A DNA stretch of 64,000 nt from Clostridia bacterium (GCA_900767465.1 CAAGAW010000028.1:62001-126000); one strand, 5' to 3'; shown: positions 50,061-58,527, counted from the first letter of the stretch. Program-made: numbers and translations. Notes: generated by a model from the letters alone, not told the origin.

Positions 50061-51407
50061 ATGAAAGAAGAAAGATTGTTGAACGCAATCGGTCAGATTG
50101 ACGAAAAATTGATTGCCGGCGCAATTGACGAGAAAGCGATTGCGTCGGCAACCGAGGAAATTCGGTTCAGACGTAAAAAGATTACGCGATGGATTGCGGC
50201 GGTTGCGGCGTGTTTTGTTCTGTCTCTGTGCGTCGGAGCGGCGACTGCTTTCGCGGTCGGAAGAGCGGAAGCGGGAACGGTAACGATGGAAATCAATCCC
50301 GGGGTTGAGTACGTTATTGCCCGTAACGGTAACGTAAAGTCCGTTCGTTTTCTTAACGAGGACGCGTCCGGGTCGCTCGAAGAGGTCGAGTTAAAGGGAC
50401 AAAGTCTTAAAACCGCGGTGTCTCTTACCGTTTCCGCATACAAAACCGCGGGGTTTATGGAAAGAAACGATACGGTGTTGATTTCGTTCGACAAAAAATT
50501 AAGCGACAACGCAAAACTGAAAGAATCGGTGACTAAAGTCGTGAGAGAGGCTCTCGAAAAAAGCAAGTCCGTTCATACCTTAGTTTACGTTACTGCGCCG
50601 GACGATGCCGGAACGACAGCCATCGCGGAGAGACACGGCATTTCGCCGGGGAAAGCCGGGCTTGTCGCAGCCGCGGCGGCAAACAGCGACATACCGGAAG
50701 AAGATCTCGTAAAACTTCCGCTTGACGAACTTGTCGGGCTGCAAAAAGAAATAAACCCGATCGTCGTCGACTCCGGACGTGTAGGCATGTTCAAGGCAAA
50801 GGAGATCGCATTAAACGATTCGGGTTGCACGACGAGAGTTGAGTTTACCGAGACGAGGCTTATCGACGGCGGTGTCAGATATCCTTATTATCGTCTTGTA
50901 TTCAACGACAAGCACACGCAATGGATTTACCTCGTAAATGCGGTAACCGGCGATATTCTCGAAAAGAACGAAGTTGCGCTGTTCATATCTTTGGAAGAGG
51001 CGAAAGACATCGCCTTGAAAGATGCGGGAATTAAAGATAAACCCGAAGTGAAAGTCGTGTTTACCAAAGAAGAATTGAGCCGTAATTCCGGTCGTCCGTG
51101 CTGGATTCTGGAGTTTTACACGGCAGAATATCAATATTTTTATAAAATTGACGCGAAAACCGGAGAGGTATTCTATTTCGATTATCATATCGACGTAAGG
51201 AAGGCGAAAGAGATCGCCTTGGCGGACGCGGGCGTACCCGATGATGCCGAAAGAATTACGTTTACCGTAGAAGAATACGTCGGCGGCGGTATAAAAACCC
51301 CGTATTTCTATTTCGTGTTCAATAACGATATTACGCAGTGGACATACCGTATCGACGCGACCCTCGGCATAGTGCTCGATAAAAGCGCGGAAACGTATGA
51401 TAAATAA
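50061..51407 (+). CDS. probable membrane anti-sigma factor: RsgI-like domain with three PepSY-like repeats
   Basis: A 448-residue type II membrane protein. The cytosolic N terminus (MKEERLLNAIGQIDEKLIAG, to about residue 42) is helical and acidic, as in ECF anti-sigma factors of Clostridia. A transmembrane helix (IAAVAACFVLSLCVGAATAF) spans about 44-66. The same RsgI-like domain as in the preceding lipoprotein follows, then PepSY-like repeats of types A, B and A. The reading stops at the point where the lipoprotein continues with repeat 4. DNA over 50331-50579 differs from 48041-48289 at only a few bases, showing recent duplication or gene conversion. The ribosome site is AAGGAGAG. Confidence 0.83.
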   Translation: MKEERLLNAIGQIDEKLIAGAIDEKAIASATEEIRFRRKKITRWIAAVAACFVLSLCVGAATAFAVGRAEAGTVTMEINPGVEYVIARNGNVKSVRFLNEDASGSLEEVELKGQSLKTAVSLTVSAYKTAGFMERNDTVLISFDKKLSDNAKLKESVTKVVREALEKSKSVHTLVYVTAPDDAGTTAIAERHGISPGKAGLVAAAAANSDIPEEDLVKLPLDELVGLQKEINPIVVDSGRVGMFKAKEIALNDSGCTTRVEFTETRLIDGGVRYPYYRLVFNDKHTQWIYLVNAVTGDILEKNEVALFISLEEAKDIALKDAGIKDKPEVKVVFTKEELSRNSGRPCWILEFYTAEYQYFYKIDAKTGEVFYFDYHIDVRKAKEIALADAGVPDDAERITFTVEEYVGGGIKTPYFYFVFNNDITQWTYRIDATLGIVLDKSAETYDK

Positions 51408-51619
51408 ACGTTGTTCCCGTATGTCGTAACAGAACTAAATCCGATAGGGACGGCACAACCGTAGATTGCGGAAACAATAGATTAACTTCCGTTACGGTTT
51501 GCCTCCGATTCGAAAACGAACCTACGGATTCCGGCAACTTCCGGCGGTACGTCGACGGCGAACCGACCGCGTGGGAAAAGTAATTCTCGGTATATTTCCC
51601 CGATACCCGCTCAAAACCC

Positions 51620-51648
51620 TTGACTTAAAGCGCGGTAAGCGGTAAAAT
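51620..51648 (+). promoter_or_regulatory. sigma-A promoter of pgk
   Basis: TTGACT (51620-51625), 17-bp spacer, TAAAAT (51643-51648), 33 bp before the pgk ATG. The rest of the 273-bp gap 51408-51680 shows nothing I can name. Confidence 0.75.
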
Positions 51649-51680
51649 ATATAAGGAACAAATTTCCAAAGGAGTTCGTT

Positions 51681-52997
51681 ATGAATAAGAAGACTGTCAG
51701 AGACGTAGACGTTAAGGGCAAGAAAGTACTTGTCCGTTGTGATTTCAACGTTCCGCTTGACGAGAACGGTCGTATCATCGACGAGAACAGAATCATGGGC
51801 GCGCTTCCCACGATCAAGTATCTTATGGAGCACGGCGCGAAAGTGATTATGTGTTCGCACCTCGGCAAGCCGCACAACATTTTCACCGAAGGTTTCGGAC
51901 TTACCAAAAAAGAGAAGAAAGCGGTCGAGGCTCTTCCCGCAGAAAGCCAGGCTGCAGCGAAAGCCGAATATATCGAAAAGGCAAAAGCCAAGGATCCCAA
52001 AAAGTTCACGCTTCGCCCCGTTGCGGACAGACTCAACGAACTTCTGGACGGTAAAGTCGCGTTTGCAACCGACCTTGTCGGCGAGGACGCACACGCTAAA
52101 GTCGCCGCGCTTAAAGACGGCGAGTGCGTGCTTTTGGAAAACACCCGTTTTGAAGCGGGCGAGGAGAAGAACAGCGAAGATCTTTGCCGCAAACTCGCGG
52201 ATTTCTGCGACGTGTACGTAAACGACGCGTTCGGCACCGCTCACCGCGCTCACGCAACCACCGCGGGTATCGTTCAGTACGGATTCGCGCCCGTAGCCGT
52301 CAGCGGCTTTCTGATCGAAAAGGAACTTAAATTCCTCGGCGGCGCGGTCGAAAATCCCGTTCGCCCGTTCGTCGCTATTCTCGGCGGCGCGAAAGTAAGC
52401 GACAAGATCGAAGTCATCAAATCGCTTCTCGATAAGTGCGACACGCTTATCATCGGCGGCGGTATGGCTTACACCTTCCGCAAGGCGCTCGGATTCGAGG
52501 TCGGCAAATCGCTTCTCGAAGAGGATAAGGTCGAACTCGCAAAAGAACTTATGGCTAAGGCGAAAGAAAAGGGCAAAAAACTCCTTCTTCCCGTCGATAA
52601 CGTTATCGCCGACGCGTTTGCGCCCGACGCTAACAGTAAGGTCGTCGAGGGCGATATTCCCGCCGAATGGGAAGGTCTCGACATCGGACCCAAGACGATC
52701 AAACTCTATTCGGACGAAATCGCAAAAGCAAAAACCGTCGTCTGGAACGGGCCTATGGGTGTGTTCGAGTTCGAGAAGTTTGCAGTCGGAACCAAGGCTA
52801 TCGCGCAGGCGCTTGCCGAAGCAACCGTTAAAAACGGCGCAATCACCATTATCGGCGGCGGCGACAGCGCGGCGGCAGTTGCGCAACTCGGCTTTGCCGA
52901 CAAAGTAACCCACATCTCGACCGGCGGCGGCGCGTCCCTCGAATACCTCGAAGGCAAGGTTCTCCCGGGTATTGCTTGCCTCAACGACAAGGACTGA
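51681..52997 (+). CDS. pgk: phosphoglycerate kinase
   Basis: A 438-residue PGK, which makes ATP and 3-phosphoglycerate from 1,3-bisphosphoglycerate in glycolysis. The signature KVLVRCDFNVPLDENGRIID is at residues 15-34. GECVLLENTRFEAGEEKN, YVNDAFGTAHRAHATTAGI, FVAILGGAKVSDKIEVI, VVWNGPMGVFEFEKFAVGT and IIGGGDSAAAVAQLG follow. About 40 residues of helical, charged sequence (residues ~65-106) are inserted after SHLGKP, where most bacterial PGKs go straight on to the SLAPVA segment. It stands alone between a promoter and a terminator, away from other glycolytic genes. Confidence 0.96.
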   Translation: MNKKTVRDVDVKGKKVLVRCDFNVPLDENGRIIDENRIMGALPTIKYLMEHGAKVIMCSHLGKPHNIFTEGFGLTKKEKKAVEALPAESQAAAKAEYIEKAKAKDPKKFTLRPVADRLNELLDGKVAFATDLVGEDAHAKVAALKDGECVLLENTRFEAGEEKNSEDLCRKLADFCDVYVNDAFGTAHRAHATTAGIVQYGFAPVAVSGFLIEKELKFLGGAVENPVRPFVAILGGAKVSDKIEVIKSLLDKCDTLIIGGGMAYTFRKALGFEVGKSLLEEDKVELAKELMAKAKEKGKKLLLPVDNVIADAFAPDANSKVVEGDIPAEWEGLDIGPKTIKLYSDEIAKAKTVVWNGPMGVFEFEKFAVGTKAIAQALAEATVKNGAITIIGGGDSAAAVAQLGFADKVTHISTGGGASLEYLEGKVLPGIACLNDKD

Positions 52998-53039
52998 TAA
53001 GCCGAAAACGCTACTACTTCTTAAATATACGATAATCGC

Positions 53040-53073
53040 AAAAAGCGCAGGATTTCTCGTCCCGCGCTTTTTG
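53040..53073 (+). terminator. Rho-independent terminator of pgk
   Basis: AAAAAGCGC...GCGCTTTTT stem closing GG/CC, ending in a T-run, 43 bp past the pgk stop codon. Confidence 0.75.
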
Positions 53074-53229
53074 TTGCGTAATGTTGAATATAACATTCTA
53101 TAAAAGCAAGCAAAAAAGTATTCGGCTACCGTCATTGCGGGCGCGGCGCGACGGGCGTTTTGTCGAAAAAAACGTATAACGTATACGATTTTTTGCGACG
53201 TCGCGCGTAAACAGGGCAAAAAGGAAACT

Positions 53230-53264
53230 AAAAGGCGCAAGATTCAGCAGACCTTGCGCTTTTT
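53230..53264. terminator. bidirectional terminator between pgk and the catabolic cluster
   Basis: GCGCAAG (53235-53241) pairs with CTTGCGC (53253-53259). TTTTT follows on the plus strand and CTTTTAG on the minus strand, so it can end the minus-strand operon whose last gene stops at 53279. Confidence 0.65.
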
Positions 53265-53278
53265 ATGTGCCTCATCGT

Positions 53279-54268
53279 TTAATCCTCGCAGACTTTCAAT
53301 ACTACCTTTCCTACGTTTTCGCCGTTTTCCAAAATTTTATGAGCTTCGGCTGCGTTTTCGATAGGAAGTACTTTATATACAGACGGTTTTATTTCGCCGC
53401 TTTCGAGTTTCGGCCACAGTTTTTCGGTTAATTCTTTCAATAATCGCGATTTTTCCTCGGACGAGCGTTTCCTGAGCATGCTTCCGACAATGTGTAATCC
53501 CTTGGTAAGTATCGGTCTTAACTTTATGTCGGTTTCCGCTCCGGCGAGAGTGGAGATGATCACCCAGTATCCGCCCTCCGCCATATAAGGCAGGCTTTCG
53601 CCGAGTTCTTTTCCGCAAAGGCAGTCCATAGCCACATTCACCGGGTTTCCGCTTTCTTCTTCCGATTTCAAAACCTCGGACACGTTACGTTTTGTCGAAT
53701 TGATAATAATGTCCGCGCCGAGATTTTTGATTTTTTCTGCGATTTCATCTGACAGAACAGACGTGATTACCCTTGCGCCGAACGCTTTTGCCATAGGTAT
53801 TGCAACGGAGGCTAACCCCGATGCTCCTGCCGGAACGAACGCTGTTTGTCCCGCTTTTAAGTGTCCTTCATAAAACAAATTCAGGTAACAGGTAGCGTAT
53901 GCCTCCGGCAGCGAAGCGGCTTCTTCAAACGAAAGGTTCTTCGGCATATTCATAACCATTCCGTAGGGCGCGCAAACGTACTCTGCATATCCGCCGCCGC
54001 CGAGCAGCGCGCAAACTTTATCGCCGACTTTTTTTCCGCTTTTCTTTCCGGCTTCGTCACCCATGCTTTCGATCACTCCGGAAACTTCAAGTCCCATCCA
54101 CTCCGGCCAGCCCTTTGGGGACGGATATGAGCCCTCTCTTTGCAGCAAATCCGCACGGTTGATAGCGGCAGAGTGTATCTTTATCAGTATTTCATCATCC
54201 TTAGGATAAGGTTTTTCTACCTCGCTCCAGATAAGGTTTTTATGTTCGTCAATAAGCATTGCTTTCAT
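53279..54268 (-). CDS. zinc-type alcohol dehydrogenase-like / quinone oxidoreductase family protein
   Basis: A 329-residue MDR-superfamily oxidoreductase of the NADPH:quinone reductase branch. The GroES-like domain (HSAAINRADLLQREGSYP, GLEVSGVIESMG) precedes the NADPH-binding fold with TAFVPAGASGLASVAIPMAK and DAMDCLCGKELGESLPYM-like text. The zinc ligands of true alcohol dehydrogenases are not evident. The ATG at 54268 is 11 nt from AAGGA; a TTG two codons earlier (54274) is also possible. It is the last gene of a four-gene minus-strand operon. The substrate is unknown, presumably an enone or quinone arising in the pathway. Confidence 0.82.
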   Translation of the reverse strand: MKAMLIDEHKNLIWSEVEKPYPKDDEILIKIHSAAINRADLLQREGSYPSPKGWPEWMGLEVSGVIESMGDEAGKKSGKKVGDKVCALLGGGGYAEYVCAPYGMVMNMPKNLSFEEAASLPEAYATCYLNLFYEGHLKAGQTAFVPAGASGLASVAIPMAKAFGARVITSVLSDEIAEKIKNLGADIIINSTKRNVSEVLKSEEESGNPVNVAMDCLCGKELGESLPYMAEGGYWVIISTLAGAETDIKLRPILTKGLHIVGSMLRKRSSEEKSRLLKELTEKLWPKLESGEIKPSVYKVLPIENAAEAHKILENGENVGKVVLKVCED

Positions 54269-54270
54269 TG

Positions 54271-55029
54271 TCAATCGGTTCCTTTCATGGATAAAGTTCT
54301 TCCGCCGTCACACACGTACGTCTGACCGGTAATAAACCGCGCTTTGTCGGAAGCAAGAAACGCGACAAGATTCGCAATGTCCTCCGCCGTGCATTTTTCG
54401 CCGAGAAGATTCGTTTTTGTAGCGCGATAGTCGTCGTTACCTTCCTCGGGGCGCATAACGATGCCGGGCGCGACCGCATTGACGTTGATTTTGTATGGGC
54501 CAAGTTCCTTTGCAAGCGATTTTGTAAGCGACATTACGCCGCCTTTTGACGCTGCATAATCGCTGCAGGTCGATAGTCCGTTAATCCCGACCGCGGACGC
54601 AAAGTTAATAATTTTTCCGCCTCTGCCTTGCTTTATCATAATTTTTGCGGCTGCCCGGTTTGTCCATAACGCACCGTAAAGATTCACCTTTAAAACTCTG
54701 TCTATAACGTTCTCGTCCTGCTCGACAAGCGGAACGTATTTTCCGCCTGCGATTCTTGCGCTGCCGCCTGCTATATGTATCATAATATCAAGCCCGCCAA
54801 AGTCTGCGGCGGCTTTTCGGACGGCGTATTCGATAGCCGTTGAATCGGTAACGTCCGAAACGTATCCTTTTGCGTTTCCGCCCATTGCGTTAACCTTATC
54901 TACGGTCGTCCGCACCGATTTTTCGCTGATGTCGCAAACCGCAATGTTAATCCCCTCCCGAGCAAGCGTAATCGCAGTTTGCGTGCCGATATATCCGCCG
55001 GCACCCGTAATAAATGCTGTTTTTTCCAT
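54271..55029 (-). CDS. short-chain dehydrogenase/reductase
   Basis: A 252-residue classical SDR. The cofactor motif is AFITGAGGYIGTQTAITLAR, followed by the helix-stabilising MIHIAGGSAR (usual NNAG altered to HIAG) and the catalytic Ser and YxxxK in INFASAVGINGLSTCSDYAA-SKGGV. INVNAVAPGIVMRP follows, and the C-terminal FITGQTYVCDGGRTL is complete. Its cofactor, NAD or NADP, is not certain. It lies between a Gfo/Idh/MocA gene and the quinone-reductase-like gene and probably oxidises an alcohol in their shared pathway. GAGAGGA is 10 nt before the ATG. Confidence 0.87.
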   Translation of the reverse strand: MEKTAFITGAGGYIGTQTAITLAREGINIAVCDISEKSVRTTVDKVNAMGGNAKGYVSDVTDSTAIEYAVRKAAADFGGLDIMIHIAGGSARIAGGKYVPLVEQDENVIDRVLKVNLYGALWTNRAAAKIMIKQGRGGKIINFASAVGINGLSTCSDYAASKGGVMSLTKSLAKELGPYKINVNAVAPGIVMRPEEGNDDYRATKTNLLGEKCTAEDIANLVAFLASDKARFITGQTYVCDGGRTLSMKGTD

Positions 55030-55058
55030 AATTTACAATCCTCTCCCGAATATAGTTG

Positions 55059-56048
55059 TTAATTTTCTCCCGTTATTCTGTAAAGCGTTCTCTGAACGGC
55101 AAGTTCATGCTCGTAAGAATAGGGGTTTTTCTTTTCGCCGACGACCGATAAATACAAATCTTTCAGCATTTCGTCATATCTTGAAAGAGTAGGAACGTCT
55201 TGAACGTCAACGTTCTCGTGCGTATCGGTATAAGCGTTTGTTGCGATGTCGGCGGTTGATTTTGTCATTTTTACATCAAGTTCGATCGGTTTTATTTCCA
55301 CGGTACCTTTGCTGCCCATGACGGCAAACCTGCGCATACCCCAGCCGTTGACTTCAACGGATAACGTGGTTATTTTCGCAATGGCTTTTTCGTATTCCAA
55401 CACGGCAAAATTATTGTCGTCGGAGTATATGCCTTCAAAGCCCGTTTGCTTTATGAAAGGGTACACGTTTTTCGGCTCTCCCAGAATACTCACGATAAGG
55501 TCGACCAGATGCGAGCCGAAAATAAACATCGCGCCGCCTTTAAAATGCTTAAGCCACTGCCTGTACTCTTTTGAGTGATACGTACTCATTTCGGCGTCTA
55601 TCTGATATATTTCTCCCAACTCACCGGATTTTATCATTTTTATGCATTTTTGCAACGCAAAATTGTAGCGGTACATATAGCCGAGTTGTACGGTGAGATC
55701 TTTTTCCTTCGCGAGATCGAGCATTTCTTCAAACTCTTCAAGCGTTCCGCCGGCTGGTTTGTCGACGTGAACGTGTTTTCCCGAAGCCACGCATTTTTTT
55801 GCCGTTTTCGTCAGATTCCATACGTCGCATTCAACCAGTATCACGTCTGATTTTTCGATGATTTCGTCAACGCTTAATCTCGGCAAATGTTTATAACAGG
55901 GGAGAGAGCCTCTTGCTTTAACCCATTCTTCATCCGGTTCGGCATATCCGACTACTTCAAAAAGATCGGGGAATTTTTGAGCCGCAAGCATTTTGCCCTC
56001 GGCGTGATTATGACCGATCCCGATTTGTCCTAACCTGATCTTTCTCAT
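55059..56048 (-). CDS. Gfo/Idh/MocA family oxidoreductase
   Basis: A 329-residue NAD(P)-dependent sugar- or cyclitol-type dehydrogenase. The Rossmann start is IRLGQIGIGHNHAEGKMLAA (GxGxxx with H). The VHVDKPAGGTLEEFEEML segment carries the EKP-like catalytic lysine (here DKP). MFIFGSHLVDLIVSILG supplies the usual substrate-site His/Asp. Members act on inositol, glucose, kanosamine and similar polyols. It has the AAGGAG ribosome site and lies 16 bp after the dehydroquinase-like gene. The substrate cannot be read from sequence, but the company suggests a cyclitol, shikimate-like or sugar-acid compound. Confidence 0.85.
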   Translation of the reverse strand: MRKIRLGQIGIGHNHAEGKMLAAQKFPDLFEVVGYAEPDEEWVKARGSLPCYKHLPRLSVDEIIEKSDVILVECDVWNLTKTAKKCVASGKHVHVDKPAGGTLEEFEEMLDLAKEKDLTVQLGYMYRYNFALQKCIKMIKSGELGEIYQIDAEMSTYHSKEYRQWLKHFKGGAMFIFGSHLVDLIVSILGEPKNVYPFIKQTGFEGIYSDDNNFAVLEYEKAIAKITTLSVEVNGWGMRRFAVMGSKGTVEIKPIELDVKMTKSTADIATNAYTDTHENVDVQDVPTLSRYDEMLKDLYLSVVGEKKNPYSYEHELAVQRTLYRITGEN

Positions 56049-56064
56049 TAAAACGCTCCTTGCG

Positions 56065-56880
56065 TCATATTATTTTTTTCATGTTATCGATAATCGTTCG
56101 CGCGGTTTTTAAATCGGGCTGTTCCATGGTGCTTCCTTCATTATACCGGTCAACGCAGAAAACCATATGACCTCCGAGAATAGGGTTGACAATTCTCGAA
56201 AAAGTTCCTGCAGCGCCGTTTGTATGATAACTTACCGGCGTTTTAACCTCTTTTTTCAAAACGGACATGGCTTTGAAACTTTCGATAAGGTCGTTTTCGT
56301 CTGCTGCGAACGTTACTATTTTTATGATATCCGGATTACGTTTTTCTAAAAACAATGCAAGTTCGACGACTTGTCTGCAGTTCATCGCAATGCCCGGATG
56401 GCAGGACAGCAAAACTTCGGCGTTCATTGAATGTATCTTTTCTATCAGTTCGCATTGCTTTGATATTACGCCGCCGTCTGTGACGATTTCTTTCGGATTT
56501 CCGTCGGTAAAGACGTATTTGTTCTCGCCGCAAAACGAATCTTTTGATTTAGCGTCAAACGTATAGCCCTGAATATCAATGCCCGCCGCTCCGGCAGCCG
56601 CCGCATTAAGTAAACTTTCCACACGTTCGTCCTCGGACAATCCGCAGTCCGACCAATCATACTTTTTGTTGTAGTTCAGGGCAAGAACGGGCAGTTTCGA
56701 CGAATCGATTATACGTTTCAGCGTATCGGTATCGGCGTTTTCGAGGCACGATATATGAAGGTCTATCATATCCGCGCCGTCATACGTACAGTTCATGATT
56801 TCCGCAACAGCCGCGCAAGCGGTTTTTTCTCTTACGACTCCGGCTAAAGCGGGAGGGTTTATTTTTGATATCTTTTTCAC
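56065..56880 (-). CDS. type I 3-dehydroquinate dehydratase-like protein
   Basis: A 271-residue TIM-barrel protein resembling type I dehydroquinase, which forms a Schiff base with 3-dehydroquinate and dehydrates it. The catalytic His (LLSCHPG, residue ~161) and Lys (DIIKIVTFA, residue ~187) are both present, along with the entry segment DGADMIDLHISCLEN and the substrate loop region NGAAGTFSRIVNPI. The start is taken as the GTG at 56880 with AGAGGTG 5-6 nt upstream; longer readings run into the promoter. As first gene of a catabolic-looking operon with an AraC regulator, it more likely serves quinate/shikimate-type degradation than aromatic synthesis. That role is inference. Confidence 0.75.
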   Translation of the reverse strand: MKKISKINPPALAGVVREKTACAAVAEIMNCTYDGADMIDLHISCLENADTDTLKRIIDSSKLPVLALNYNKKYDWSDCGLSEDERVESLLNAAAAGAAGIDIQGYTFDAKSKDSFCGENKYVFTDGNPKEIVTDGGVISKQCELIEKIHSMNAEVLLSCHPGIAMNCRQVVELALFLEKRNPDIIKIVTFAADENDLIESFKAMSVLKKEVKTPVSYHTNGAAGTFSRIVNPILGGHMVFCVDRYNEGSTMEQPDLKTARTIIDNMKKII

Positions 56881-56911
56881 GCAGGCACCTCTGTAAAATT
56901 CAACTACGGAA

Positions 56912-56940
56912 ATTATAATATTAAGATTATAATAAGTAAA
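56912..56940 (-). promoter_or_regulatory. promoter of the minus-strand catabolic operon
   Basis: Minus strand TTTACT (56940-56935), 17-bp spacer, TATAAT (56917-56912), about 32 bp before the GTG start. It is 40 bp from the divergent AraC promoter, so one regulator site could serve both. Confidence 0.6.
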
Positions 56941-56980
56941 TAGCATATATGTTTTTTTTATCATATCTGACACAAAAGAA

Positions 56981-57009
56981 TTGACTGCAATTCAAGAATA
57001 TGATACAAT
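56981..57009 (+). promoter_or_regulatory. sigma-A promoter of the AraC-type regulator gene
   Basis: TTGACT (56981-56986), 17-bp spacer, TACAAT (57004-57009), 22 bp before the ATG. Confidence 0.7.
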
Positions 57010-57031
57010 CCGGTTAAAGGAGTTGCTTATA

Positions 57032-57799
57032 ATGGATACGGAAATTTTATCAGATCTGATTATAACGAAAATACATTTCGTTTCGACGATGTACAACGAA
57101 AAAAACACCGGCGGAAAACGAAATAACCGTCCGGTATGGGCATTTGTGATAAAATACGAGGGCGAAACGCGTTATAGATCAAACGGCAGGGAGTATATTT
57201 CAAATATCAATAATTTAGCCGTTTTGCCGAAAGGATGCAGTTACGATTGGCGATGCGTCGAATCCGGGCATTTTTCGATAATAGAATTCGAATGCGATAC
57301 GTCGGGTTCGGAAATCTTTACTTTCAACGTTAATAACGGCGAAACCTATCTGGAGATATTGAAGAGAATGGAGATTGACAGAGCGTTAAAGAAAACCGCT
57401 TGCAAACTTGACGAATTTAAAAACCTGTATGGGATTATATCGTCTATGGTGAAAACAATCGACAAGAAATACGTACCCTCCGACAGAAAACAAAAAATAT
57501 CGAAAGCAATCGAGTATATTGCCCGGAATTATAACAAGCACATACGTAACGACGAATTGGCTTGCGTATCCGATTTATCCGTGACTTATTTCAGAAAACT
57601 GTTCAGGGACGCCATGGGTATGTCGCCGATAAATTACGTCAGGTTGTTTAAAATAAAAAAAGCGAAGGAAATGTTAAAAAGCGATTATTCGAGCATTACG
57701 GATATCGCGTTCTCGCTCGGGTATAATAATGTGTACGAGTTTTCGAGAGAGTTCAAAAAATGCAGCGGAATATCTCCGTCCGAATTTAAAAAACAGTAA
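57032..57799 (+). CDS. AraC family transcriptional regulator
   Basis: A 255-residue regulator with an N-terminal cupin-like sensor domain (about 1-140; includes RYRSNGREYISNINNLAVLP) and a C-terminal pair of helix-turn-helix units (about 155-255). The latter include AIEYIARNYNKHIRNDELAC, TYFRKLFRDAMGMSPINYVR and the family signature ITDIAFSLGYNNVYEFSREF. The start at 57032 has AAAGGAG; a longer reading begins inside the promoter. It is divergent to the dehydroquinase-like operon and very likely activates it in response to its substrate. Base composition is AT-richer than the flanking glycogen or metal-efflux genes. Confidence 0.9.
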   Translation: MDTEILSDLIITKIHFVSTMYNEKNTGGKRNNRPVWAFVIKYEGETRYRSNGREYISNINNLAVLPKGCSYDWRCVESGHFSIIEFECDTSGSEIFTFNVNNGETYLEILKRMEIDRALKKTACKLDEFKNLYGIISSMVKTIDKKYVPSDRKQKISKAIEYIARNYNKHIRNDELACVSDLSVTYFRKLFRDAMGMSPINYVRLFKIKKAKEMLKSDYSSITDIAFSLGYNNVYEFSREFKKCSGISPSEFKKQ

Positions 57800-57929
57800 A
57801 CCTTTTTACAGCGGGAATCTGATCGGCGACGGAGAAATGCGAATAACCGTACGCCGATTGTCCCGAACGCGTTACCCGAGCAACGTCTGCGCGGACAACG
57901 CGCCTAATCAGAATTTAATCCTCGTAACC

Positions 57930-57958
57930 TTGACAACTCGTGCCGTATACTGTATAAT
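57930..57958 (+). promoter_or_regulatory. sigma-A promoter of the zinc-ribbon membrane protein gene
   Basis: TTGACA (57930-57935), 17-bp spacer, TATAAT (57953-57958), 26 bp before the ATG. Confidence 0.8.
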
Positions 57959-57984
57959 AGAGTAAGTAAAACGGAGGCATGACT

Positions 57985-58524
57985 ATGGACGTAATATCAA
58001 AGCGTAAAAGACTCTTTTTCTGGGCATTATTCGGATCTGTCGGATTCGTCGCCGGAATCCCGATGATTATAATCGGCGCAGGCAAAAATGTGTTTTTGAT
58101 GATCGCGGGAATCATCCTCGTCGTATTCGGCTTTTACGGTATGCCCATGCTCTGGATACAGTACGGCGCGCTCGGATTCAAATGTTCGCTCCAAAAAATG
58201 ATAAAGGAAGACGGAATCAAAAACGTTTCCGTTCTTGCGGCTTCGTGCGGTAAGGACAAAAAGGAAGTGGCGACGGCGGTTCGCGAACTCATTTCGTCCC
58301 GCTCGCTTGTCGGATACGTGCTTATCGACGACGAGAATATACTCGACGTAACTACCGAAACCGACTACGTAAAGCGCGCGGCACAGACTTCCGGCGAAAT
58401 ATCCGAAGTAAACTGTCCTAACTGCGGCGCAAAAGTCGAACTTCTCGGCGGGGTCGGGCAGTGCGAGTACTGCGGTTACCGCTTTGCGAAAAAAATCGAA
58501 AAAAAACCGGAAAACGACGGTTAA
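57985..58524 (+). CDS. membrane protein with C-terminal zinc ribbon, unknown function
   Basis: A 179-residue protein I cannot name. Two hydrophobic helices lie at about residues 9-33 (LFFWALFGSVGFVAGIPMII) and 36-58. A soluble part (IKNVSVLAASCGKDKKEVAT and on) follows, resembling a winged-helix or PCI-like unit. A CxxC...CxxC zinc ribbon ends it (VNCPNCGAKVELLGGVGQCE then YCGYRFA). The second of two ATGs is used because GGAGG lies 7 nt before it but only 1 nt before the first. It has its own consensus promoter and sits just upstream of the ArsR-CadA operon, with no sign of a functional link. Confidence 0.72.
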   Translation: MDVISKRKRLFFWALFGSVGFVAGIPMIIIGAGKNVFLMIAGIILVVFGFYGMPMLWIQYGALGFKCSLQKMIKEDGIKNVSVLAASCGKDKKEVATAVRELISSRSLVGYVLIDDENILDVTTETDYVKRAAQTSGEISEVNCPNCGAKVELLGGVGQCEYCGYRFAKKIEKKPENDG

Positions 58525-58527
58525 ACA

